Assembly (NCBI GenBank): GCA_049999725.1
Contig: JBNGIS010017794.1
Location: 52,350 to 74,308 of the forward strand
DNA: 21,959 nt
Reading direction: 5' to 3'
Source: Haplomitrium mnioides
Lineage: Eukaryota > Marchantiophyta > Haplomitriopsida > Calobryales
Position 1 is the first letter of the stretch; every line of letters starts with the position of its first letter. Made by a program: the position numbers and the translations under genes. Positions 1-9,224 of this stretch are shown in pieces. The notes beneath the pieces were generated by a model, which did not search any database, was not told the origin of the DNA, and saw only the letters and a list, made by a program, of their open reading frames with translations.

Positions 1-870
1 GTACATGAATAGGAAAATCATTTTGTTAGATTCAGCTTTTGGGTTATGTTTTCCATTTTGTTGAGGGAACAAATTAGATAGCTCTGGGTGTTTGGGTGCT
101 GGAGTAGCTGGCCCTATTGATAGTTCAGTACTTGGTAGGAGTGTTTAGCCTTCGTGGGGTTATGATGCAGACTGTAGAAGGATGCTGCCAGGCCATTCTC
201 GTGTAATAATTGCATACCCTCCTGTTCATAGGAGGTGACATTGAATATCTAGAAGCAAATGTTGCATCAAGCACAGTGTGGATGTACTCCATAATCAGTT
301 GAATTGTGTTTGCTCTGTTTGTGGTGAGGAAAAAGACAGGTCTGTCTTGGGTTTGGTGAGTTGGAGAGTAGTGTGGGAAGATCAGGTGAGAAGTTCAGGG
401 TCGTTAAGACCTGAAATCATTAATGAAGGTGTTGGGGCCGTCTCATTAAAGACCCTTGTTACTCTTTGTCACCATTTTTTCTGGAAAAGCCTCAACCAGG
501 TGTTAAGAGAGGAGGGAAGGGGGTGACATATAGCATAATAATGTATTATATTTTTTTATTCAAGCTCATGCACAGCGATCAGGCTGAAGCATTCACAATT
601 TTGAAATTTTTTAGGAGAAGATCTCTCTCATTTTACAAACTTCTACGTTCGAATCGATATGTTGGTGGATTCACTAGAGGATTGCGCACATATTCATGAA
701 GATCTTTTTCTGAAATTCATCAAGAATCAGATGAATAGATCGGATTTTTCCAGCTAAATGCTGCACTAGATTGATTGCTTTCAGTTTTGGGAAGTGATAC
801 ATTCTTTTTTGACAGAAACAACATCACTGGTGTTGCATTTGTCAACTTATATAAGAAGATTTGCCAATTT
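1..870. other. No recognisable gene or element
   Basis: I read both strands and saw no recognisable protein domain, RNA gene or transposon motif. Open frames at 278-526 and 466-699 are short, have no family-like pattern and overlap in different frames, so they are probably chance. The sequence is less AT-rich before about 520 than after. It could be old intergenic DNA, an intron or untranslated sequence. Confidence 0.5.
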
Positions 871-1114
871 GAAGATTGATTTTGCTAAAAATTTGAATTT
901 GCATTGAATCCAAATATGAAGTAGATCACACATCAGTTCACATGAGAAGACTGTTCAAATCAACAGGAGTTTCTTGTGAATGAAGTCGAATGTCAAAGCG
1001 CATTGATTATTGATGAAGGATTGATCAAATTTGATGAAAAACTCATCAAATCTTAGAGAAGGAGTTTGAAGGTTGGAATGGCAAGAAATCACAATTTCAG
1101 CAATTCTTGAAGCG

Positions 1115-1580
1115 TTCAATTGAAAGCTCTAAAATATTTCAACTGATATTTTTTGAAAGTTCGACATCTAAGCTATTGAATCAGTGATACATCATATTTT
1201 TGGCAAAAGTTCGATAATGAGACACTTCCGAGTATTTTGAAAGTTCAAAAAACTTGGCATTTCATATCTGTGGGGAAATAACAACATATCATTGTTTCGA
1301 AAAACCTTTTTCCAAGTGTTTTGAAACTTCAAAACTTTTTTTTGGTCAAGAAAGAAAGTTCGAAAAAGTTTCTATCTAGGCGTATTGGTGACATATCCCT
1401 ATTTTGGAGGAAATATTTATATTTTATTTAAAGTTTGAAAAGGATTCAGAGTGAAAGCTGAAAGTTCGAGGGAAAGAATGAAAACTCAACGACAAAACTA
1501 AGATATATAACCTTTTCAGTAAAAATCATAAAATATTGAAAGTTCAAAACTACTACTTCAGTATTTCTTGAAAGTTTGAA
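1115..1580. repeat. Dispersed GAAAGTTC motif cluster
   Basis: The octamer GAAAGTTC occurs exactly at 1155, 1239, 1354, 1460 and 1538, usually after T-rich sequence and often followed by G/A-A. Near matches lie at 1205 (AAAAGTTC), 1323 (GAAACTTC) and 1570 (GAAAGTTT). Spacing is irregular (84, 115, 106, 78 bp), so this is not a clean tandem array. It may be a decayed repeat or a retrotransposon leader. The reverse complement recurs at 18831, 18855, 19566 and in the second LTR near 21476. Confidence 0.5.
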
Positions 1581-1640
1581 AGAAGAGGAACTTGTAGTGT
1601 TGAAATAGTGCTAAATCATTATTTTGATAATTTGTGGAAA

Positions 1641-2210
1641 AGAAAAAAAGAAATTTATACAAAACTATTCTAGCTCAGAGGAGAAGCTGCCCCTGATTTT
1701 TTCGACCTATCACTAGGCGCTATGTGTCATCTACCTATTCTACAAGAGGTTGAACCCCACTCCCAAATGCAGGGGGTGAGGTAACCATTATTGAAGGTAA
1801 CAAGAGTGCGCGACTTATATACATTAGCCAGTTGTTGAGAGTTCACTTATAGGACTAATTGAACATTCCAGGTGAAGCGATAGATGGCTTGGTAACTAGA
1901 CCTCTTTCCCCTAGCTCAAGATTCAACCCCAAACCTACTAAGTCAACCAAAGCTACGCAATCATTGCTGAAAGAGCGCTAAGTATTTATCAAAGCACCAA
2001 ATTACTCCCGAACCTATTTTGAGCACTGAACCTAATTTCTCTTCAGTGCAAGTACAACCATTATTCAATTGATTAGTTTGTGCATTATACACAACCATTT
2101 CAAGTGTTGTTTACAAAGTTGCAAAGAGTTTAACATTTTGGTTTTTTTTTGCATTTTGATAAATCTGTCATTTATCTTTCAACCCTCAAAACTCTTTTTG
2201 CATTCTAAAA
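1641..2210. other. Unassigned sequence upstream of copia-1
   Basis: This lies just 5' of the copia-1 gag start, where an LTR end, primer site and leader would be expected. I found no match to the usual initiator-tRNA-Met primer site and no similarity to sequence after 6860 that would make an LTR pair. A stretch ending in TTTAACA at about 2133 could be an LTR edge, but nothing confirms it. Confidence 0.35.
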
Positions 2211-2910
2211 ATGGAAAAATTAAAATTTTAATAGTTGACCATTGAAGGAGACAACTATCTCTCTTGGTCACTAGATGCAGCAGCCCATCTGGTTTCTAAA
2301 GGATTGGAGACCACAATCCATACAGATGAGGGGATAAAATCACAATAGAAAGCCCAAGCCTTGGTCTTCCTACGGCATCATCTTTTTGATTCTCTCAAAA
2401 TTCAATACCTGAATGAGAGAAGTCCCAGAATTCAATGGGATAACTTGAAAGAAAGATTTGACCACCAAAAAAAAATCCATTTGCCTAAAGTAAGGCATGA
2501 TTGGGTCAATCTAAGAGTTCAAGACTTTTCTTCCATTTCTAAACATAACAATGAATTGTTCAGAATAACATCTTAGTTGACATTATGTGGACATCCAATT
2601 TCCCAAGAGGAAAAATTTGAGAAAACACTATCCACATTTCATACAGCCAACATGATTTTGTCTGCTCGGTACAAAAACATGAATTTATCTACTTATTCTG
2701 AACTTATAGCCTATTTATTGTTAGCAAAGAAACATCAAGAATTCCAAGGTAAGACCTCCAAGTACCTTACCTCAAAATCCTGCACCTCAAGCTCATTATT
2801 CCAAGCCTACAAATAAGAGATGTATGTCTAGAACAAGAACTAGATTTGGTTCCTTTAGACTGAATTCTCAAGGGGGTAAAGCTCCTATGAATGGCAGGAA
2901 TCAGCAATTC
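2211..2910 (+). pseudogene. copia-1 gag (nucleocapsid) remnant
   Basis: Gag forms the virus-like particle that packages element RNA. A start codon at 2211 is followed by two stops after six codons. The frame then continues through a plant copia gag N-terminus (GDNYLSW near 2244) and a core with FLRHHLFDSL, LKERFDHQK, LRVQDFSSI and ELFRITS. A TAG at 2574-2576 replaces a Gln position between FRITS and LTLCGHPIS. The same frame runs to about 2750 (EKTLSTFHTAN, YSELIAYLLLAKKHQEF). A frameshift there moves the basic C-terminal tail (KRCMSRTRTRF, GGKAPMNGRNQQFRRE) into another frame up to about 2910. Recognition rests on motif order and spacing. Confidence 0.85.
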
Positions 2911-3036
2911 AGGAGAGAGGAAGGGGTAGGTATGGGGCAACTGTGCATGTTTTTATCAAAGAGGAAGAAGAGGAGGCAGGAATTCATACAATGACATAAA
3001 CTAGCAATCCTCCAGTAACACAAGTAACGGACTGTT

Positions 3037-3078
3037 TGCAGCAGATGTGGGACAATCGGGTATACTACTAAAGTTTGC
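3037..3078 (+). pseudogene. copia-1 gag zinc knuckle, His lost
   Basis: The 14 codons read CSRCGTIGYTTKVC. This is the CX2CX4HX4C retroviral zinc knuckle used for RNA binding, with the His replaced by Tyr. CAT/CAC to TAT/TAC is a C-to-T change. It sits between the basic gag tail and the protease, as expected. Confidence 0.75.
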
Positions 3079-3229
3079 AGAATCCTAGCTCACCTGGTTG
3101 CACTTTATGCCAAAGACAAAAACCAGAAAGCTGCAACAGAGAATCATGGAGTCCTAATGAAATAGACCGACACCCTTAGCAATTATATCGATAAGGGAGA
3201 GGATCTGAATATACTAGAAACGAATATGA

Positions 3230-3560
3230 TTCAATGTACAAATTCTACACTTGCTCTTGATGACATTCATACTTGTATAATAGATAGTGGCAGTACTCAT
3301 ATTATTTTAAAATGCAGGTAATTTTTTACCAAGCTGATGCCCTCACACTAAAAGGTGACTACTATAATAGGTAGCAATCAGATTGAAGAAGGCAAAAGAC
3401 CAACCACTATAAGATTGCCACAAGGGATTGTCATACGTATCAGATCAGCCATATATGCTCCAAATACAACAAGAAACTTAGTCAATTTTTGTGATATATG
3501 AGAAAATAGTTATCACTTACAAACAAGCACTTGTAAAAATCAGGAAGTGTTGCATTTATT
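3230..3560 (+). pseudogene. copia-1 aspartic protease remnant
   Basis: The protease matures the Gag-Pol polyprotein. The active-site motif IDSGSTHIIL is intact, with the D-S-G codons at 3283-3291. Downstream in the family order are TTIIGSNQIEEG, TTIRLPQGIVIRIRSAIYAP and TTRNLVNFCDI, followed by ENSYHLQTSTC after a stop. Two further stops lie just after the active site, one at 'gcaggtaattt' and one after LMPSH. The frame is otherwise readable for about 100 codons, so this domain decayed mainly by stops rather than frameshifts. Confidence 0.8.
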
Positions 3561-3639
3561 AAAGCACACTCATTAAGGATCTGAAATAAAAGAAACACTT
3601 TTTGCGTACCCTCTTAGCTTTTGTATCACGCAAATAAAA

Positions 3640-4329
3640 AACTATCATACTCATGCAAAAGCAATCGATCATACTACTTTATATCATAACCGCTTAAGAC
3701 ATTTGGGCACTACAATGTTTTGTAACATTCAGAAAGTGACCCGATCCATTTCTCAAAGCATAAAGCCATCATTGATCAAAAGATCATATGTCCATTATTC
3801 TCAAGGCAAACTAGCCTTATGTTTAGCGATTTCCAAGACAATTCTGGAAATTCCAAAATTCCTTGAGAGAATATATGTAGATGTTTGTGGTCCTATCGAC
3901 CCACCTAGTGAACCCTTTCAGTACTTCTTGGTGATCATCTGCGCTTCCACAAAATGGTCACAAGTGTCATTACTCTCAACCCAGAATCTAGTCTTCCTAA
4001 GGATATTGACACACATTCTGAAATTGAAAGCTCAATTTCCAGAAAGTTCAATAAAAGTTCTACACGTTGACAATGCGAGGGAGTTTACATCCAAAACTTT
4101 TGATGACTTTTGCATGACTATGGGTATAGATACCCAATACTCTGTGGCACATGTCCATTTTCAAAATGGAATAGCCAAAAGAGTTATACGCAACATTCAA
4201 ATGATTGCTATGCCCATGTTAATGCAGACCAATTTACCGGGGCCATGCAATACTACATGCTGCATCATTATTAAAATATCAACCATCAATATTCAATTCA
4301 TTATCATCTCACCAACTTGCCTATGGTAA
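3640..4329 (+). pseudogene. copia-1 integrase with catalytic Glu changed to Lys
   Basis: The integrase inserts element cDNA into the genome. A GAG-pre-integrase motif (LYHNRLRHLGTTMF) leads into a zinc-binding end where the two expected Cys are both Tyr (SYVHYSQGKLA, codons 3787-3789 and 3796-3798). The core follows: first Asp in YVDVCGPI (3880-3882), second Asp in HVDNAREFTS (4069-4071), then QNGIAK, where the third acidic residue is Lys (4177-4179). Spacing is exactly D-x35-K, so the Lys sits at the catalytic Glu. The open frame 3703-4329 is 208 codons. After NLPGPCN the pattern fades through a frameshift. Confidence 0.9.
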
Positions 4330-5030
4330 TATACCAGATTTGTCCCATCTATGAGTTTTTGGTTGTCAAGTCTTAGTTCCAATTATGAGACTGAAAAGGA
4401 CTAAGATGGGACCTCAGAGACAAAAGGCATTTATGTGGGATATGACTCACCTTCTATTAAACACTATCCGGAACCATCCACAACTGATGTGTTTCAAGCC
4501 AAATTAGCAGATTGCCATTTCTATGAGAATATATTTCCATCTCTTTTTGAAGATAAAATTCTTCATTACCGAAAAAACTCCAATGAGAGAATATATCCAC
4601 TATATGGATAGATCAAAGAACAAGGCAAGGTGAGGATGAAGTCAAGAGACTTCTTGGCTAAAACAGACGAACATTTGCCATATTCTTTTAATGAAATTGC
4701 AAAGCAACAATGTCACATATTCATGCGGTAAATATTTCTGCCAGATTTCAAGATATTTCAAAACCAGCAGTTGACCAAGTACCAAGGCAAAAGAGAGGAT
4801 GCCCTCTTGGCTCAAAAGACTCTCATCCTCGGCAAAACATTTTGGCTAAAAGAACTACATTCTCAGCTGATGTCATGAAAGCATCTTCATCTACACTTTT
4901 AATATCTCAGCCGACTATTTTCCTATTGGAATACCTTGATATTCAAGAGATCTAGATCCACTATATGGATACAGGGAGTATATGGCAAAGAGAGAGTGTA
5001 GATGTTGATGATCATTTCGCATTCCTAGTT
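4330..5030 (+). pseudogene. copia-1 integrase C-terminus and linker to RT
   Basis: DLSHL-stop-VFGC at about 4337 is the copia-type SHLxVFGC segment, with TGA at 4352-4354 in place of Arg. It continues RTKMGPQRQK and, after a frameshift, GIYVGYDSPSIKHYPEP and LADCHFYENIFPSLF. Later come a basic linker motif KRGCPLGSKDSHPRQ (about 4788-4832) and IHYMDTGSIWQRESVDVDDHFAF. These match the linker of one plant copia family. Stops lie near 4609 and at 4953. The 16-mer ATCCACTATATGGATA occurs at 4595-4610 and 4956-4971. Confidence 0.8.
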
Positions 5031-5039
5031 TCACAGACT

Positions 5040-6052
5040 ATATCTAATACACCACCTAATCTCAGATCTATCAAAGAAGCTAGAGACAATTCTGATCAGA
5101 TAGAGTGGAAAATGGCAATGGATTCAGAACTTGATTCCATGATTCAGAGTAAGGTATTTGGACCTTTAGTTCATGTTCCCTCTGATGCTAATTTAATCGG
5201 ATATAGGTGCATCTTTGTGAAGAAGTGAAATGAAAAAGGTGAAATTGTTAGATACAAACCATGCTTGGTAGCCAAAGGCTATATACAAATACCTAGGAGA
5301 GACTTTGATCTCACATACGCCCCAATTATGGATGCTATCACATACCAATTCCTAGTAGGCTTTTCCCTAGGACATGAGCTCATTACACATTAGACAGATG
5401 TTGTGACATCATACTTATACGGGCTATTAGATACTCAAATCTATATGAAAGCTCCTCTAGAGCTTGTTGCAAGGAATATCTATCATATTCAGAGGGAGAA
5501 TGTCACTAAGCATAAACCATTTAGCAACCCATCTACCTCTTCACCATTGACCATCATTACACCCAGTGGTGGTAGTACTGGGTTAGGACCTATAGTCCAT
5601 GAGACGCACTTTAGGGAGAAAAGACCTATTGTCCTCCCTGTGCATTAATCCATGCCTCTAGCTAATGGTGGATATGCAGTCCAGATCCTTTGATCTATTT
5701 ATGAACTTAAGTAGAGTGGTCGAATATGGTATCATAGATTTCATGAGGAGATGACAGCCATGGGTTTTCACTTTGACGACATTGCACCAAGTTTATTCAT
5801 CAAGAATGTTGACAAAGAATTTATCATTGTTGTATTATATATTGATGATATAACCCTTTTTGGTCACCAATCCTTACTTGAGAAAACTATTTCTATGCTT
5901 AAGAAAAAATTTGATATGAAGGATATTGGTAAGACCAAGTATTGTTTAGGATTACAATTTGAGTATCTTGATGATGGCATATTGATGCATCATAGTACTT
6001 ATACTAAGAAAATCCTTAACAATTCAATATGGACAAATCTCATTTAGTCACA
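5040..6052 (+). pseudogene. copia-1 reverse transcriptase (RVT_2) remnant
   Basis: RT copies element RNA into cDNA. The N-terminus reads EARDNSDQIEWKMAMDSELDS, then GYRCIFVKK, TGA (5226-5228) and NEKGEIVRYKPCLVAKGY. LTYAPIMDAITYQFLVGFSL is followed by TAG (5391-5393) and the first catalytic Asp in TDVVTSYLYG (5397-5399). After YMKAPLEL the pattern breaks, and the conserved SxYxLKxSGRxWYxR segment resumes only near 5690. The YxDD box is YIDD (5838-5849), followed by MLKKKFDMKDIGKTKYCLGLQ. A frameshift near 6020-6040 ends this frame. Catalytic Asps remain, but the frame is broken at several points. Confidence 0.9.
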
Positions 6053-6860
6053 TCACCTATGGAGATTAGATCACTGGACAGAGACAAAGATATTTTCCGA
6101 AATCGAAAAGACATAGAGCCAATCCTTGGATCTAAGATACAATATCTCTTCGCTATAGGAGCTCTTATGTATCTTGCTAATCAAACATGCCCTGATATTT
6201 CCTTTGCCATGAACTTGCTTGCAAGACATAGTTCACAACCTACTATAAGGCATTGGAATCGTATCAAGCGTATTTTCAGATACATACAAGGCGTAATTGA
6301 TATGGGACTATTTTTCCCAAATAATACTGATCAAATCCTTACCGACTATGTAGATGCGGGATCCCTTTTGGATCCTGATGATGCTAAATCCCAAACTAGT
6401 TATATATTCCTATATGGCTCTACAGTTGTATCATGGAAATGTACAAAGCAGACTTTGACTTGTACATCCTCAAACCATGCAAAGATTATTGCTCTGTGTG
6501 AAGCTAGTAGGGAGTGCCTATACCTATGAAGGATGCTTGATCATGATTATTTACATTGTGGTTAACCTTGTCTATCTGACCCTATTGTTATTTTTGAAGA
6601 TAACTTGGCATGTGTACAATAGGTCTCACTGGGCTATATTAAAGAAGGCCGCATAAAAAACATAGCACCAAAGTTTTTATTCACCCATGAGCAACATAAT
6701 GACACTATTTATGTGCAAGTTATCTCTAGTAAAGAATCAGAGCATTTTCAAGGGAATGAGATCTTCATCAAAGTATCTTCAAAGGAGCAAGATCTACATC
6801 GACATGTCATCAACTCTTCAACATCTTCAACAAACAGGAAAATATGATTGATTCTGTAAT
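6029..6860 (+). pseudogene. copia-1 RT end and RNase H, catalytic Glu changed to Lys
   Basis: RNase H degrades the RNA of the RNA-DNA hybrid. The open frame 6029-6529 (166 codons) holds the RT end (YLFAIGALMYLANQTCPDIS, LLARHSS, HWNRIKRIFRYIQG) and RNase H. The first Asp of RNase H is in YVDAGS. The conserved SSNHAE motif reads SSNHAK, with Lys at 6482-6484, so the catalytic Glu is gone. A stop at 6530-6532 replaces the usual Trp. The frame continues with FEDNLACVQ-stop, GYIKEGR, and APKFLFTHEQHND to about 6850. No polypurine tract or LTR is seen afterwards. Confidence 0.9.
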
Positions 6861-8190
6861 AGTCATATTTTTGTTATATTAAAACTTATATTGTAGGCTA
6901 GACTCAAATTAAGGTGTAGATGGCAAGTATGGATACATGCAAACCAACTCCGATCAAGGAACCAACCAATTATCGAGAAAATTCAAGAGAAATGGTTGAT
7001 CTAAATATGGTGAGAAAATTCTAGAAAGAAGTTGCAAGATGGTTTTATGTCCTTTCTTTCTATGGGTTGTTTAATAGTATGTCTTATATGTTTGTAATTA
7101 CGAAGTCAAGTAACCGCCTATGAAGTGGAATGAAAGACCCAGAAACCAAGTTTATCAACAATTGAGACTTGATCAAGGTACATGTTAGTAGCAACAAGAT
7201 AGAAATAGGGATACCAAACAAGGAAGAGCGTGAAGAATTGATGAAGAAAGTCCAAGAGCGTTTGAATGGACGATGCAGTAAGAAAATATTTTCTTTTTCT
7301 GGGAATTGAGTATAGCAAAGAAATGTCAGCAAGAACACACAGATTCTCAAGGTCTATGGTCTTGCTCTCTTGACTCCGTCTCTCTCAAGCATGGGAACAA
7401 TCTCTTGTTCCAATGCTTGATCATTCTGGCTTTGCCTTTGGCTCTCTCTCTCTTGCTTGCTTTGCTTCCCCGGCGGACAATTGTACGTATCGGCCTCCTG
7501 TCCAATTCTTATGGAGGGCCTCTGTTGTCGGCATTCTACTACAAAGTTCATTGAGTTGTTCTGATGGTGAAGTGTACACTGTGCGGTAGGCTTAGTAAGT
7601 TTGTATTTGTGTACTCCTCTGGTTCTATTGGTGTGAGATTTTTTGTGGTATGTGTTTCTTTTCTACTGTGAGATTTATTTGGATGTTGAGGTTAGTAAAA
7701 GAAGGCCAACCTTGGAAAAAAAAGGCCTACCTCTTTATTTTTACGTGTTTTTTCTAGTGTATGTTACATGTGATTGTTCAAAGCAGAAGAAAAAGACTTA
7801 GTTCAGAAAAAAGAAGTATAGCCTTGTGTTGTGTGATTCCTCCCATTTGCTTATATTAAAGGTACATTCGAGCTATGTGGAATTTCAGCCTAAGCTACAA
7901 AAACTAAGTTCTTGACCAATGGGCTTGTGTGGCTAGTTGGTTAGTTGAGCTTTAGTAGCTATGAGAGTTCTTGAGACTATGGATTGATGAATCTTCAGCA
8001 TATGTATCATCTTATATGAGTAAAGCTTCATACTTGCCCCACCTGTGGCTGTCACTTGTGTAATACTGTTATTTTTGTTCCCATTTACAATTGAAAAACA
8101 TTGATCATAGCCGTATCTGTGAAGATTATTCCTTTGGCTCCCTTCATCTTGAATTGCCGCAAGATTCCTTGCCGATATCTATTCATTATA
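6861..8190. other. No recognisable element; one short charged frame
   Basis: I found no LTR for copia-1 and no other transposon motif. A + strand frame at 7166-7309 after a stop gives about 47 codons, with KIEIGIPNKEEREELMKKVQ and a strongly charged helix-like pattern. It might be a fragment of a host exon or chance. The surrounding frames at 7306-7554 (+) and 7084-7350 (-) overlap one another and show no family pattern. Confidence 0.35.
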
Positions 8191-8199
8191 TCTCATAGG

Positions 8200-8400
8200 G
8201 AAAGTGTCTCACTCCACTTGTCTTTTATCCAAAGGTTGTGCGTTGCTCCCTCCTTTTTATCTCTAGGTCTCTCACGTTTCTCTTCCTCTAGACCATAGGT
8301 CCAAGTCATTCTTCTTTTTATCCATAGGTTTCGACACATCTTTAGCCTGGTCTTGGACCATTGGTCCCTTTGAATGTCCTCAGGTCTCACTTTTTGTCCA
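8200..8400. repeat. Degenerate ~32-bp tandem repeat
   Basis: A unit with the core ATCC-A-(T/A)AGGT and a pyrimidine-rich TCTTC/CTTTTT section repeats. The AGGT cores lie at 8233, 8265, 8297 and 8326 (32, 32 and 29 bp apart), with looser copies at 8362 (TGGT) and 8382. The strand is strongly pyrimidine-biased. Related phrases 'gagtcaccattttgtc' and 'gaagtcactattttgtc' follow at about 8610 and 8740 and resemble 'taggtcactattttggc' near 18626. Confidence 0.6.
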
Positions 8401-8769
8401 GTCCTTCACCGTCGCCTGATGTCATTTTCAACTAGGAAGTTGGAACGTCACTTCCAACAACCCATACCTTTGACATCACCTTCTGTCTCGAAAACCTTCT
8501 TGATGGCTTGTCTTTACTGGTCGATAATGTTTGTCGAATTAAGCATGTCATCTGATTCTTCCTTGTAACTTCTGGGCTATATCTCTATCTGATGGTATCT
8601 CCACTCCATCAGAGTCACCATTTTGTCCTAACCAAAATATCGATGTTGCCATTTCTATCCTTAGTCAGTACATGGGAATTCCTATTTTTCATATATCTAG
8701 TACCTAGCTAATTCTTTGTTTTGTCTACAACCCTATCGAAGTCACTATTTTGTCATAACCCCAATCTAT

Positions 8770-9224
8770 CGGACTCACGTTGTATTTGCATAGACCCATT
8801 GGAGCACTTTTAAAAAAAAATAATTCTCATGCTATGAATAACTTCCAAACCTTTGTACCCCTACTCCCCTTTGAACTTGTCCATTTGCATTCTTCTAAGA
8901 TAGCTCCATAGACCTTCACCCCCTCACCCACTATATCGTAAGTAGAATTCCCTTCCACTTAGTTAGGTGCCATCTAGGATGCTGAAAGGATTTAGATGTT
9001 TGAAGCCTTATGATTGCCCTGTGTTCACCTTCAAGAATGAATCTTATTTACTATCGCTATAGGCATCAACACCCGTAGGCATACTACCCCTAGTTAAGAC
9101 AAAATCCGGATAGAGGATAGTTGCAGCTATACTGCAACACAATGACAAGATAAGAACATGTGTCCTCCCTCTCTCTTTTCACTCCTTCTTCCCACCTTCT
9201 AGAGGGCTCCTCCTCCTAGTCCCT
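8770..9224. other. Unassigned spacer
   Basis: No gene, repeat or transposon motif is recognised on either strand. It includes an A9-10 run at about 8813. Confidence 0.4.

Larger units (their letters stand above)
2211..6860 (+). mobile_element. Degenerate Ty1/copia retrotransposon (copia-1)
   Basis: Gag, CCHC knuckle, aspartic protease, GAG-pre-integrase/integrase, reverse transcriptase and RNase H traces occur in that order on the + strand. Integrase before RT is the diagnostic order for Ty1/copia. The body is about 4.65 kb, the normal size of a copia internal region. It is broken by at least ten in-frame stops and several frameshifts, with catalytic residues lost in integrase and RNase H. 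LTRs, primer site and polypurine tract were not found, so the ends are approximate. It is an old, immobile copy. Confidence 0.92.

Noticed and set aside
278-699. Two short overlapping + strand frames as possible genes
   Set aside because: They overlap in different frames, have no domain pattern, and the Cys-rich CVCSVCGEE phrase has no partner residues for a zinc site.
1641-2210. 5' LTR and primer site of copia-1
   Set aside because: No primer-site match and no second copy of the sequence after 6860; could not be supported.
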